Below are positions 16,227 through 24,439 of a stretch of DNA of 64,000 bases, one piece after another. The position numbers and the translations under genes are program-made. This DNA is from Pseudomonadota bacterium (lineage in GTDB: Bacteria > Pseudomonadota > Gammaproteobacteria > Steroidobacterales > Steroidobacteraceae): NCBI GenBank assembly GCA_037200975.1, contig JBBCGI010000001.1, positions 3,803,716 through 3,867,715 on the forward strand, written 5' to 3'. Each line of letters opens with the position of its first letter. The first letter of the stretch is position 1. The notes beneath the pieces were generated by a model. It had not been told where the DNA came from. It ran no database searches and worked only from the letters and a program-made list of their open reading frames with translations.

Positions 16227-16934
16227 ATGCAGGTGTCGAAGGTGCTGGTCGTCGATGGCGATCGCGCAGTGCGCGATGCGCTGATTGCGGGCCTGCGTTT
16301 CGTGGGTCTGGAGGCTCACGGCGCTGACGGCACGCTCGCCGCGCGCAGCTGGCTGCAGACCGGCGGCGCCGACGTCATGGTGCTCTCCGACTTGTTGCTC
16401 GATTGCGCGCCCGGCGAATTGTTCGACTCGCCCGAGTGCCGCGCCCGCACCGCCATCGTGATGCTGACCAGCGGCGCCGCGCTCGCCCTGCGGCCTAACT
16501 ATCTGGCCGACGCGACCCTGCTGCGCCCCATCTCGCTCGGGCGCGTGGTCGAACAGGTGGAATCCCTGCTTGCCCAGCGCAAACATGCCGAGGTCGAGCC
16601 CCGTTGCGAGTTCGGCAGCCTGTCGCTCGACGTGGCCGGTGCGCGCGCGACGGTGGGCGAAGGGGCCGTGCACCTCGGCCGCACCGAGGCGCGGCTGCTG
16701 CAATTCTTCATGAACGCACCGGACAAGGTCTTTTCGCGCGCCCAACTACTCGAGCGGCTGTGGCCGTCGAGTGTCCGGGTCGAGGAACGCACCGTCGACG
16801 TCCACATCCGGCGTCTGCGCCTGGCGCTGGCGATCATCGGCTGCGCCGACTACGTCCAGACGGTGCGCGGCTCGGGATACCGGTTTTCGGCACTGCCGCA
16901 CGGCTCTCGACTGTCGCTTAAGACAAATCTGTAA
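16227..16934 (+). CDS. orphan OmpR/PhoB-family response regulator, atypical receiver
   Basis: 235 residues. The receiver domain (about 5-115) has the acidic pair region VVDGD, the phospho-acceptor position Asp55 in VLSDLLL, and the conserved Thr in MLTSG. The conserved Lys of the KP motif is replaced by Arg (LLRPIS). The C-terminal winged helix (about 130-226) is a clear Trans_reg_C domain: LGRTEARLLQFFMNAPDKVFSRAQLLERLW, ERTVDVHIRRLRLAL, YVQTVRGSGYRF. No histidine kinase gene is adjacent. A purine-rich GAGGGAGAG ribosome site precedes the ATG. Targets are unknown; intergenic TGTCAT boxes in the exosortase region are candidates. Confidence 0.92.
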   Translation: MQVSKVLVVDGDRAVRDALIAGLRFVGLEAHGADGTLAARSWLQTGGADVMVLSDLLLDCAPGELFDSPECRARTAIVMLTSGAALALRPNYLADATLLRPISLGRVVEQVESLLAQRKHAEVEPRCEFGSLSLDVAGARATVGEGAVHLGRTEARLLQFFMNAPDKVFSRAQLLERLWPSSVRVEERTVDVHIRRLRLALAIIGCADYVQTVRGSGYRFSALPHGSRLSLKTNL

Positions 16935-17008
16935 GTGGCGGGTTCATAAAGCTGAAATGCCGATCGTGCACTCTACCGCTCAGCCATTTCCCACCCGGCG
17001 AGGCTGAC

Positions 17009-17809
17009 ATGGTTTCCAGTGGATCCCGAACGACGATGCGGCTGCGGACTGTTTTTGTCTCGGACGTGCACCTGGGCTCGAAGGGTTGCCGGGCAGACCT
17101 GCTGCTCGAGTTCCTCAAATCCGTCGAAGTGGACTATCTATTCCTGGTCGGCGACATCGTCGACCTGTGGGCCATGCGCAAGAACTTCTACTGGCCGCAG
17201 GAACACAACAACGTGCTGCGCACCATCCTCGGCAAGGCCAAGGGTGGAACACGCGTCATCTACATCCCCGGAAACCACGACGAGGAGATGCGTGAGTTCT
17301 GCGGCACGGTGTTCGGCAACCTCGAAATCCACCGGGAATTCGTGCACGACACGGCGGACGGACGCCAGCTGCTGGTCATGCACGGCGACGAGTTCGACAC
17401 CGTGGTCAAATGCAGTCCATGGCTCGCGAAGCTCGGCAGTTCGGTGTACGACTTCATCCTGAGCCTCAACACACACGTGAATTCCATCCGCCGCATGTTC
17501 GGCTATCCGTACTGGTCGCTGGCCAGTTACCTCAAGCACAAGGCGAAAACAGCCGTGCAATACATCGCGAGCTTCGAACAGGCCGTCGCGCATGCGGCGC
17601 GCAAGCGTGGTGTCGATGGCGTGGTCTGCGGCCACATCCACCGGCCCGAGATGACCGACATCGACGGCGTGCAGTACTGCAATGACGGCGATTGGGTCGA
17701 AAGCTGTTCGGCGCTGGTCGAGGACATGAACGGCCGGCTGGCGATCTGGAACTGGGCGCAGATGCGCGACGGCCTGCGGGAGCAGCCGCTGGTCGAAGCC
17801 GCCGCCTGA
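17009..17809 (+). CDS. UDP-2,3-diacylglucosamine diphosphatase-like phosphoesterase
   Basis: 266 residues. It is a calcineurin-type metallophosphoesterase with all metal motifs: SDVHLG (Asp19, His21), GDIVDLW (Asp49), GNHDE (89-92), MHGDEFD (His125) and GHIHRP (about 207-212). The arrangement and the WAMRKNFYWPQ insert fit the LpxH-like group that splits UDP-2,3-diacylglucosamine in lipid A synthesis. It is longer than classical LpxH (about 240), so it may be a paralogue with another nucleotide-lipid or diphosphate substrate. ATG 17009 is used; an internal ATG at 17036 is also possible. Confidence 0.85.
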   Translation: MVSSGSRTTMRLRTVFVSDVHLGSKGCRADLLLEFLKSVEVDYLFLVGDIVDLWAMRKNFYWPQEHNNVLRTILGKAKGGTRVIYIPGNHDEEMREFCGTVFGNLEIHREFVHDTADGRQLLVMHGDEFDTVVKCSPWLAKLGSSVYDFILSLNTHVNSIRRMFGYPYWSLASYLKHKAKTAVQYIASFEQAVAHAARKRGVDGVVCGHIHRPEMTDIDGVQYCNDGDWVESCSALVEDMNGRLAIWNWAQMRDGLREQPLVEAAA

Positions 17810-17891
17810 TTCGAGCGATGTCACCGGGCTGACCCGCAACTTACATAAAGCGATGCTGCAATCGCTGGAATCGACAGTGAGGTGGGCAGCA

Positions 17892-18680
17892 ATGCTGACG
17901 CGCAAGATTCGCAGGTGTGTGGGTGCGGGAGCCGCCATTTTCATGGTTGGCGGTTCGTGGGTTGCCCACGCCGAGTCGTTGCTGCCATTCCCTCCGGAAG
18001 AAACCGCCCCCGACGCGCGCGTCCTGCTCGGCGACAAGCCGCTGAACGGCAGCGTGCACGAAAACGCCGACGGATCTTTTCAGCTGACCGGGTCGCAAGC
18101 AGGCGGATCGTTCAACGGCGGTTTCTCCTGGAACCTGCAATGGGACCTTACCGTCAAGGAAGACCCGTTCATCATCGGCTCGCTGACGTTGACCAATCTC
18201 GCCACCGACACCCGCAGCTTCAATCTGACGCTGTCGTTGCCCATCACGCCGTCATTTTCACCGTCGCTGTTCGGCGGCTCGGTGCACGCAACCCTGCTGG
18301 ACCAGAATGGCGATGGTTCGGCGTTCCTCGGGACCAACAGCATGAGCCCGTCCATCTACCGCGGCACCATCGACGGCGTCACGGTGTTGTCGCTGTTCGC
18401 GGGCAGCGTGACCTGCGGCGGCAGCGGCCCGAGTTGCGGCAGCACCATTTCTTTCGACGACGGACTGCCAGGCCCCACGCTGCCCGGACCCGCGGTCGTG
18501 TCCAACATCGGCACGTTCCTGAATTTTTCGCTGTCGGGCGGCGACAAGGTCACCTTCCTGACCAACTTCACCGTCGAGCCTCCGGCGGCCGTGCCGCTGC
18601 CCGCGGCCGCGCCGCTGCTGATTCTGGGCTTCGGCGTACTTGCGGCGGCACGCCGGCGCAGAGGCGGCAAGCCGCAATAA
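17892..18680 (+). CDS. VPLPA-CTERM sorted surface protein
   Basis: 262 residues from ATG 17892, which has a GAGG ribosome site; an upstream ATG at 17853 is in frame. A signal peptide (basic MLTRKIRR, hydrophobic core, cleavage near AHA|ES) precedes a beta-rich domain with repeated Gly/Ser/Thr strands. The C-terminus has the tripartite sorting tail VPLPAAAPLLILGFGVLAAA followed by RRRR. This is the recognition signal of exosortase XrtD, encoded at 39634-41217. The two cysteines in VTCGGSGPSCGS may form a disulfide. It is a single gene, apart from the main cluster. The function of the exported domain is unknown. Confidence 0.88.
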   Translation: MLTRKIRRCVGAGAAIFMVGGSWVAHAESLLPFPPEETAPDARVLLGDKPLNGSVHENADGSFQLTGSQAGGSFNGGFSWNLQWDLTVKEDPFIIGSLTLTNLATDTRSFNLTLSLPITPSFSPSLFGGSVHATLLDQNGDGSAFLGTNSMSPSIYRGTIDGVTVLSLFAGSVTCGGSGPSCGSTISFDDGLPGPTLPGPAVVSNIGTFLNFSLSGGDKVTFLTNFTVEPPAAVPLPAAAPLLILGFGVLAAARRRRGGKPQ

Positions 18681-18688
18681 AGGCGCCA

Positions 18689-18717
18689 ACAGCGGTGTGC
18701 TCTTTTCACACCGCTGT
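18689..18717 (+). terminator. hairpin after the VPLPA-CTERM gene
   Basis: Arms ACAGCGGTGTG (18689-18699) and CACACCGCTGT (18707-18717) pair perfectly over 11 bases around a 7-base loop. A further 6-base pairing (GCCAAC 18685-18690 with GTTGGC 18721-18726) competes with or extends it. The stem begins 8 bases after the stop codon. There is no T-run after it, so it may be a weak intrinsic terminator or an mRNA 3' end stabiliser. Confidence 0.5.
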
Positions 18718-18964
18718 CGTGTTGGCCGCGTAGAACGTACGCGAAATCGTACGGAGCAAACAAAGTGTATTCCACGCCTCGCTGGGCGCTGACCTTCGCA
18801 GCCTATTGCCGCTCGCGCCTGAGAACCGCTGATGAACCCGCCGCGGCCCAGTCCCCGCCGGGCATTCGCACGTCGGGCCACCGGCGCCGCGCTTTGCTCG
18901 CGCAGCGTGGGCATGCCGCCTGGCACACGGCCTGTTGGGTGGCGCGACGCCCACGTGGCGCCGC

Positions 18965-20056
18965 ATGACACGCAAGCGTGCATTGCTGACCGGCATCACC
19001 GGTCAGGACGGCGCCTATCTCGCCGAGCTGTTGCTCGACAAGGGATACGAGGTGCACGGCATCAAGCGCCGCTCGTCGTCGTTCAACACCGATCGCGTCG
19101 ATCATCTGTACGCCGATCCGCATGAGTCCGACGGCCGCTTCACGCTGCACTATGGCGACCTGACCGATGCGACGAACCTGATTCGTATCGTCCAGCAGGT
19201 ACTACCCGACGAGATCTACAACCTCGGCGCGCAGAGCCACGTGGCGGTGTCGTTCGAAACGCCCGAGTACACGGCCAACGCGGATGCCACCGGCACGCTG
19301 CGCCTGCTCGAGGCGATCCGCATCCTCGGGCTCACCCACAAGACACGCTTTTACCAGGCGTCCTCGTCGGAGATGTTCGGCAAGGTGGCTGAAACTCCGC
19401 AGCGCGAAACGACGCCGTTCCACCCGCGGTCGCCGTATGGCGTCGCCAAGCTGTATGCGTACTGGATCACGGTCAACTACCGCGAGTCGTACGGCATGTA
19501 CGCCTGCAACGGCATCCTGTTCAACCACGAGTCGCCGCTGCGCGGCGAGACCTTCGTGACGCGCAAGATCACGCGCGGGCTGGCGCGGGTACGCACCGGG
19601 CTGCAACCCTGCGTCTATCTGGGCAATCTCGACGCGCGCCGCGACTGGGGCCACGCGCGCGATTTCGTGCGCGCCCAATGGCTGATGCTGCAGCAGGACG
19701 AACCCGAGGATTTCGTGATCGCGACCGGCGAACAACACAGCGTGCGCGAATTCGTCGAGCTGGCCGGGCACGAGCTCGGCATGCGCATCACCTGGACCGG
19801 CAGTGGGCCGGAGGAGAAGGGCATCGACGCGAAGACCGGCCGCACGGTGATACGCCTGGATGCGCGCTACCTGCGCCCGGCCGAAGTGGATACCTTGTTA
19901 GGCGACGCGGGCAAGGCGCGCGCGCGTCTCGGCTGGCAGCCGAGCGTGAGTTTCGCGGCGCTGGTCGCGGAGATGGCGCGCCACGACCTGATGCTCGCCG
20001 AACGCGACGCGGCGCTCGCCGAACGGGGTTACCGCGTGGCGCACGAACGGGAATGA
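18965..20056 (+). CDS. gmd: GDP-mannose 4,6-dehydratase
   Basis: 363 residues from ATG 18965; an in-frame ATG at 18935 gives ten more residues that do not match the family. It converts GDP-D-mannose to GDP-4-keto-6-deoxymannose. Visible are the NAD(P) motif [11 protein letters not shown], the family hallmark [17 protein letters not shown], catalytic SSSEMFG and [10 protein letters not shown] (Tyr-x3-Lys), and [19 protein letters not shown]. It overlaps the next gene, GDP-L-fucose synthase, by four bases, so the pair supplies GDP-L-fucose for the exopolysaccharide cluster that follows. Confidence 0.97.
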   Translation: MTRKRALLTGITGQDGAYLAELLLDKGYEVHGIKRRSSSFNTDRVDHLYADPHESDGRFTLHYGDLTDATNLIRIVQQVLPDEIYNLGAQSHVAVSFETPEYTANADATGTLRLLEAIRILGLTHKTRFYQASSSEMFGKVAETPQRETTPFHPRSPYGVAKLYAYWITVNYRESYGMYACNGILFNHESPLRGETFVTRKITRGLARVRTGLQPCVYLGNLDARRDWGHARDFVRAQWLMLQQDEPEDFVIATGEQHSVREFVELAGHELGMRITWTGSGPEEKGIDAKTGRTVIRLDARYLRPAEVDTLLGDAGKARARLGWQPSVSFAALVAEMARHDLMLAERDAALAERGYRVAHERE

Positions 20057-21027
20057 ACGCTCCTGCGGTCAATCGGCACGGGATCGTCTACGTCGCCGGC
20101 CATACGGGCCTGGCCGGGTCGGCGATCACGCGGGCGCTCAAACGCCAGGGTTACACCAACGTGGTCGGCGAGCCTCACTACCGCCTCGACCTGACGCAGT
20201 CGCGCGCGGTGGATCGCTTCTTCGACGAAGCGCGCCCGAGCGCGGTCATTCTCGCGGCCGGACGGGTGGGCGGCATCATCGCCAATTCCGAGCGGCCGGC
20301 GGAGTTCATCCGCGACAACCTGCAGATCCAGACGCACGTGATCGATGCCGCGCATCGCTTCGGCGCGCGCAAGCTCGTGTTCCTCGGGTCGAGTTGCATT
20401 TATCCGCGCCTGGCGCCGCAGCCGATGCGCGAGGAATACCTGCTGACCGGCGCGCTCGAACCGACCAACGACGCCTATGCCGTCGCCAAGCTCGCGGGCA
20501 TCAAGATGTGCCAGGCCTACCGGCGCCAGTACCACTTCGATGCGGTTTCCGTCCTGCCGAGCAATCTGTACGGCCCGAACGACAACTATCACGCGCGTGA
20601 GTCGCACGTCATTCCGGGTCTGATCCGCCGCATGCACGAAGCCCGCCTGCAGAAGGCCCAGCAATTCGAGGTGTGGGGCACCGGCGCGCCGCGCCGCGAA
20701 TTCCTGCATTCCGACGACTTCGCGGATGCGATCGTCACGGTGCTCGAGAACTACTCGGACGACCTGCCGATCAACATCGGCGCCGGTGACGACGTGACGA
20801 TCGCCGAGCTCGCCGCCATCGTGCGGCGCGTGGTCGGCCTCGAGGCGCCGATCAGTTTCGATGCGCAGAAGCCGGACGGCACTCCGCGCAAATTGCTGGA
20901 CGTGGCGCGTATCCGCGCGCTCGGCTGGCAGCCGAAGATTCCACTCGAGCAGGGCCTCGCCGATACGTACCGCGCCTTCCTCGACCGGCCTCTCTCGTAT
21001 TCGGAAGCGCGTCTGACGCGACGCTGA
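20053..21027 (+). CDS. fcl: GDP-L-fucose synthase
   Basis: 324 residues. It is an NADPH-dependent epimerase/reductase converting GDP-4-keto-6-deoxymannose to GDP-L-fucose. Motifs are [13 protein letters not shown] at the N-terminus, [19 protein letters not shown], the catalytic YAVAKLAG (Tyr-x3-Lys) and [20 protein letters not shown], all hallmark of Fcl/WcaG. The start overlaps the gmd stop (ATGA). Together the two genes indicate that the polysaccharide contains fucose or a fucose derivative. Confidence 0.97.
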   Translation: MNAPAVNRHGIVYVAGHTGLAGSAITRALKRQGYTNVVGEPHYRLDLTQSRAVDRFFDEARPSAVILAAGRVGGIIANSERPAEFIRDNLQIQTHVIDAAHRFGARKLVFLGSSCIYPRLAPQPMREEYLLTGALEPTNDAYAVAKLAGIKMCQAYRRQYHFDAVSVLPSNLYGPNDNYHARESHVIPGLIRRMHEARLQKAQQFEVWGTGAPRREFLHSDDFADAIVTVLENYSDDLPINIGAGDDVTIAELAAIVRRVVGLEAPISFDAQKPDGTPRKLLDVARIRALGWQPKIPLEQGLADTYRAFLDRPLSYSEARLTRR

Positions 21028-21500
21028 GCGCGCGTGGCCGGCGCAGCGCCGGACACTAGCCGCTGATTCCGTGAGCCGCGCAACGCGGCCCGGCACATTG
21101 TCGCGCGAGCTGACTTCACGAGCGCGCTCCGTGCAAACGCGCCAATTCCGGCGCTGAATCGCAATCGCAGCATCGCCCCCATCCGCGAGTCGGAGAAACG
21201 GCCGAGCCCCGATCCTCTCGTGCCGCAATTCGGAAGTCCCACTGCCGCGTAATGCCGCGAGCAACGCCAGATCCACGAAGCGTCGCGGCTGCAAAACTCC
21301 CGCGCGCGACTGTCGGCGGGAGGCCGCGCGCGCGTAGCTAGACGCGGACATCACACAGCGAGTCATCGTCCGGCGCAGACCGTGGGCGCCGTCCGGCGGC
21401 GCGCGTGTGCGTTTCGCAGGCAACGTACGCGACGCGCAAACACCACCACCACCACGATGTGCATGCGATCGCGCCGCCAACGTCACTGAAATGACAAGAC
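21028..21500. other. non-coding gap with no recognisable gene
   Basis: About 470 GC-rich bases between fcl and the RHH-like gene. I see no reading frame with protein-like composition on either strand; the open frames here are extensions of antisense shadows of fcl. There is a His/Thr-codon-like run of ACC triplets near 21444-21455. The right end becomes AT-richer and carries an ATGACA/TGTCAT box at 21491-21496. It may hold decayed sequence or a long leader. Confidence 0.6.
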
Positions 21501-21529
21501 ATTGAAATACTTGCTTCCGACAATGTTAT
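21491..21529 (+). promoter_or_regulatory. TGTCAT box and candidate sigma-70 promoter before the RHH/VPLPA pair
   Basis: ATGACA (21491-21496, TGTCAT on the other strand) overlaps a small inverted repeat GTCA/TGAC. It is followed by TTGAAA (21502-21507), a 16-base spacer and TGTTAT (21524-21529), a fair match to -35 and -10 elements. The gene then starts at GTG 21568. The placement supports this downstream start rather than the ATG at 21502, which would put the N-terminus inside the promoter. Confidence 0.4.
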
Positions 21530-21567
21530 GCAAACAGGGAGACATCTCTGTAACAAAGGGAGCGCAT

Positions 21568-22071
21568 GTGAGCGACAGCCGGAAGAGAGCGGTTTCGATC
21601 AGAATCAACGCCGGCGACTTGTCGAAGGTGAAGCGGCTCTCGCAGCGCCTCGGGGTGCGCGACTCCGACATCGTGCGATTCGCGCTCAAGACGATGCTGC
21701 AGCGGCTGGTGCCGTTGTGTGATCCCGAGGTGCGCGGACGGAACCTCGTGCCGGTGTTCGTCGAATCAGGCGCCGAGCTGCTGCGCTACTTCGACCTCGA
21801 CGCCGCGCGGCTCGAGGCGATCATCAACGACTCGACCGGCAGCGAACGTCGCGTGGAGCGCGAGGACATCGCCTTGCTGGCGCTTACCGGCGGCCACGAT
21901 CCGTTTGCCGCGCTCAAGCTTTCCGAGCTCAACCACCAGGATGAATCGACGCAGGGCAGCGGCGAGCTGTCGAGCTCGCTGCGTCGTTATCTCTACGAGA
22001 AATACGTGTACCGCAACGGCACCGTGCACACCCCACCACTTCGACTCGCAGCAGGAGCGAATCATGAATAG
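21568..22071 (+). CDS. ribbon-helix-helix-like DNA-binding protein
   Basis: 167 residues from GTG 21568, with an AAAGGGAG ribosome site. The first ~50 residues (RKRAVSIRINAGDLSKVKRL then SQRLGVRDSDIVRFALKTML) have the beta strand plus two helices of RHH/CopG-type DNA-binding proteins. The rest is a helical acidic domain (ELLRYFDLDAARLEAIIND) with no family I can name, ending in a Tyr-rich helix (RRYLYEKYVYRNG). The last 8 bases overlap the start of the next gene, a VPLPA-tailed protein, so the two are made together. It may regulate that gene or the exopolysaccharide operon behind it. It is not a typical antitoxin because no toxin gene follows. Confidence 0.75.
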   Translation: MSDSRKRAVSIRINAGDLSKVKRLSQRLGVRDSDIVRFALKTMLQRLVPLCDPEVRGRNLVPVFVESGAELLRYFDLDAARLEAIINDSTGSERRVEREDIALLALTGGHDPFAALKLSELNHQDESTQGSGELSSSLRRYLYEKYVYRNGTVHTPPLRLAAGANHE

Positions 22072-22597
22072 CCTGGTACCTAAAACTCCGCTCCGGCGCG
22101 TGGTGCGGATCGTCTCGGGCGTGCTCGTGTTGTGCGCCTTGCTCGCGCCGAATGCCAGGGCCGACACGGTCGGCAGCTCGCAGGTGCAGAACACGCGGCA
22201 GGTGTTCGGTAGCTACTCCGAGGTATTCACGCTGAATGTGAACGGGCCGGGTGTTCTCACCATCAAGCTCGAGAACATCTCCTGGCCAGAACGTCTGTCC
22301 CAGCTCGACTGCTCTATCTTTTCGAAGGATGGTTTCATGGAGGGTCTCGCCGGCAGCGGCGAGTGGAAGTTCGTCTCCACGGGGCCCGCATCCTTCTACG
22401 CCAGTGTGCTCGCGAGCTCGCAGGGCCGCTTCAATCTCGGCCTGTTCTCGATCCGGATGACGTTCGAGTCGGCCGCTTCGCTCGTGCCGTTGCCGGGGGC
22501 GGTGTGGCTGCTCGGTTCCGTGCTCGGCTTGTTCGGCGTGCGCCGGCATGCATGGCCGGCGCTTCGTTTTGCGCTCAACGGCGAACGCCTGGCCTGA
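22064..22597 (+). CDS. small VPLPA-CTERM protein with one WP/FP repeat domain
   Basis: 177 residues. The signal peptide (basic start, VVRIVSGVLVLCALLAPNARA) is followed by a single ~100-residue beta domain, then the sorting tail LVPLPGAVWLLGSVLGLFGV with RR and a 16-residue extension. The domain (GPGVLTIKLENISWPERLSQ, then SFYASVLASSQGRFNLGLFS) closely follows one unit of the five repeats in the 657-residue protein at 46958-48931. It overlaps the RHH-like gene by 8 bases. It is presumably exported by Sec, processed by XrtD and placed at the surface or in the matrix. Confidence 0.82.
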   Translation: MNSLVPKTPLRRVVRIVSGVLVLCALLAPNARADTVGSSQVQNTRQVFGSYSEVFTLNVNGPGVLTIKLENISWPERLSQLDCSIFSKDGFMEGLAGSGEWKFVSTGPASFYASVLASSQGRFNLGLFSIRMTFESAASLVPLPGAVWLLGSVLGLFGVRRHAWPALRFALNGERLA

Positions 22598-22666
22598 AAA
22601 TCGTTCTCGGCGCCGCGCCGACTCGCCATCGCGCGAGCAACGAAAGCGTCATCTGCGGCGCTTAGT

Positions 22667-22680
22667 ATGACAACTGTCAA
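22667..22680 (+). promoter_or_regulatory. TGACA-AC-TGTCA inverted repeat before the polysaccharide export operon
   Basis: TGACA (22668-22672) and TGTCA (22675-22679) form an inverted repeat with a 2-base centre, starting within an ATGACA box and lying 26 bases before the export protein start. An AT-rich ACAACTATAG follows directly. The site shares the TGTCA core with boxes ahead of other genes of the system, so it is a candidate operator. No firm -35/-10 pair could be assigned. Confidence 0.4.
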
Positions 22681-22705
22681 ACAACTATAGGGCGTGCGAA
22701 ACCCC

Positions 22706-23272
22706 ATGCGAATTGCGAATCTGCTTCTCTCGGGTTTCCTCTTCTGCACGGTTGCCTTCGCCGATGAGGCCGCGCCCACTTCCATGCGTCCCCCCTACAG
22801 GCTCCAGCCCGGCGATGTGGTGACGGTCTCGGTCTGGAAGGAGCAGGACCTGCAACAGGAAGTGTTGGTGCGTCCGGACGGCGCACTGTCTTTTCCGCTC
22901 GCCGGTGAATTCAACGTCGACGGCAGGACCGTGGAGGAATTGCGCGTGCAGCTGGTCGATCGACTCAAGCGTTATGTCCCCGACCCGGTGGTCACCGTGG
23001 CGGTCAAGGCGATCGGTGGAAATCGGGTTTATGTCATCGGCAAGGTCGCGCGGCCGGGAGAATTCCCGTTCAGCAGTTCCGTCGACGTCATGCAGGCGCT
23101 CAGCCTCGCGGGTGGCGCAACTCCCTTCGCGCAGGTCAACGATATCGTCATTTTACGCCGGGAGAATAGCGGCCAGCGTGCGCTGCCTTTCCGCTACGGA
23201 GATGTCGAGCGCGGCAAGAACCTGCAGCAGAACTTCCTGCTCCAGAGTGGCGACACCGTCGTGGTTCCCTGA
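22706..23272 (+). CDS. polysaccharide export protein (Wza/EpsA-like), exosortase-linked type
   Basis: 188 residues from ATG 22706; an in-frame GTG at 22694 adds four. The signal peptide MRIANLLLSGFLFCTVAFA has no lipobox cysteine. The polysaccharide-export domain follows (YRLQPGDVVTVSVWKEQDLQ, VRPDGALSFPLAGEF), then a SLBB domain (GGNRVYVIGKVARPGEFPFS then VMQALSLAGG) and the ending LLQSGDTVVVP. It is the short form typical of PEP-CTERM loci and lacks the long C-terminal helix of Wza. It should form the periplasmic/outer-membrane exit for the polymer, together with the barrel protein encoded next. Confidence 0.93.
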   Translation: MRIANLLLSGFLFCTVAFADEAAPTSMRPPYRLQPGDVVTVSVWKEQDLQQEVLVRPDGALSFPLAGEFNVDGRTVEELRVQLVDRLKRYVPDPVVTVAVKAIGGNRVYVIGKVARPGEFPFSSSVDVMQALSLAGGATPFAQVNDIVILRRENSGQRALPFRYGDVERGKNLQQNFLLQSGDTVVVP

Positions 23273-23289
23273 AGGAAAAGATCGATCCA

Positions 23290-24435
23290 ATGGCAAGGGC
23301 CGCTGCAAAAGTTGTGTTCGCGGGCGGATTCGGCCTGTGCTGTCTGCCGTCGTTTGCGGCCGAGTGGGCCGTGGCCCCGTTGTTCACCTTCGACGCCGAT
23401 CACCAGAGCAACCGCACCTTCCGCGCAATCGGGCAATCGAGCGAGTCGCTGTCGGCAGGTGTCGATCTCGGTGTCGTGCGCCGCACCGAGACCAGCGAAT
23501 TCAGCCTGCTGCCTCACTACTACGCGCAAAGGTTTTCAGGGGATTCCATTCCCGATATCGACGATCAGCGGCTGATGGCCGCGCTGCGCCTGGATCTCGA
23601 ACGTGGACAACTCTATTTCGACGCGGAGTATGCCGACGAGAGCACGCTCACGACCGAGCTCGCCGAGACCGGCCTGATCCGCGCCGACGCTTCGCGCACC
23701 ACGCGCGGCACCAGCGCTGCGTGGACGTTCGCGCATTCCGATTCGCGCGAGTTCAGCGCGTCGGCCAGCTTTCAGGATGTGAGCTATTCCGGTGGCTTCG
23801 CCACGCAGTTGAATGGCTACCGCTACGCTGCCGTTTCCGCCAACGAGAGATTCATGTTCTCGCCGCGTTGGGCGCTCACCCTGGGCACTTTCGTCTCGAA
23901 TTTCGACAGCCCGACGCGCGGCAGTCGCAGCGGTGAACGGGGAATATCGCTGGGCTTCACGTTTGCCTGGACAGAACGGCTCAACATGGCCGGCACGCTC
24001 GGCGGCAGCCGGCGGGACATCGACGGCATGCAAAGCAACGGAACCACGGGCGATTTCAGCCTGCAGTACCGCGGCGAGACGCGCACGGTCGATTTCACCG
24101 CCGCGCATTCGCTGGTGCCCTTCGGAACCGGCGTGCTGACCGAACGCAACACCGCCGAACTGTCGTTGCGTCAGGATTTCAATTCGCGTCTGTCCGCCAC
24201 CGCACGGGTGGGTTTCTCGCGCAACGAAGACGCCGGTTTCGGCATCACGTTCGACAGCCGCACCTACCGTTTCGCGGACAGCGAATTGCGCTGGCAGATC
24301 AACGAGACCTGGTCGACCGCCATCGCCGGCGGTTACGCCGATGCGACGGTTCTGGGTGCGCCGGAGACGTTCGGCGGCTGGAGTGTGGCGCTGCGCAGCT
24401 ACTGGTCGCCGGCACGCCGCGTGTTCGGACACTGA
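23290..24435 (+). CDS. outer-membrane beta-barrel protein of the polysaccharide locus
   Basis: 381 residues. The signal peptide is MARAAAKVVFAGGFGLCCLPSFA. The rest consists of alternating-residue beta strands with many aromatic/Gly ends (LSAGVDLGVVRRTETSEFSL, ISLGFTFAWTERLNMAGTLG), as in porin-like barrels. Although the last residues (RVFGH) do not end in Phe, the final strand GGWSVALRSYWSP is amphipathic. Its place between the export protein and the Wzz-like gene matches the PEP-CTERM-associated outer-membrane protein of exosortase loci. It probably forms the outer-membrane channel for the polysaccharide. Confidence 0.82.
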   Translation: MARAAAKVVFAGGFGLCCLPSFAAEWAVAPLFTFDADHQSNRTFRAIGQSSESLSAGVDLGVVRRTETSEFSLLPHYYAQRFSGDSIPDIDDQRLMAALRLDLERGQLYFDAEYADESTLTTELAETGLIRADASRTTRGTSAAWTFAHSDSREFSASASFQDVSYSGGFATQLNGYRYAAVSANERFMFSPRWALTLGTFVSNFDSPTRGSRSGERGISLGFTFAWTERLNMAGTLGGSRRDIDGMQSNGTTGDFSLQYRGETRTVDFTAAHSLVPFGTGVLTERNTAELSLRQDFNSRLSATARVGFSRNEDAGFGITFDSRTYRFADSELRWQINETWSTAIAGGYADATVLGAPETFGGWSVALRSYWSPARRVFGH

Positions 24436-24439
24436 TCCC

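Noticed and set aside
18921-18944. A TGGCAC sequence upstream of gmd as a sigma-54 promoter
   Set aside because: The required TTGC element at the proper spacing is missing.
20029-21486. A 485-codon minus-strand frame over fcl and the following gap
   Set aside because: It is the antisense shadow of fcl extended into non-coding DNA; its composition is not protein-like.
21502-21567. ATG 21502 as start of the RHH-like protein
   Set aside because: It overlaps a plausible -35/-10 pair, while GTG 21568 has a good ribosome site and starts at the RHH strand.
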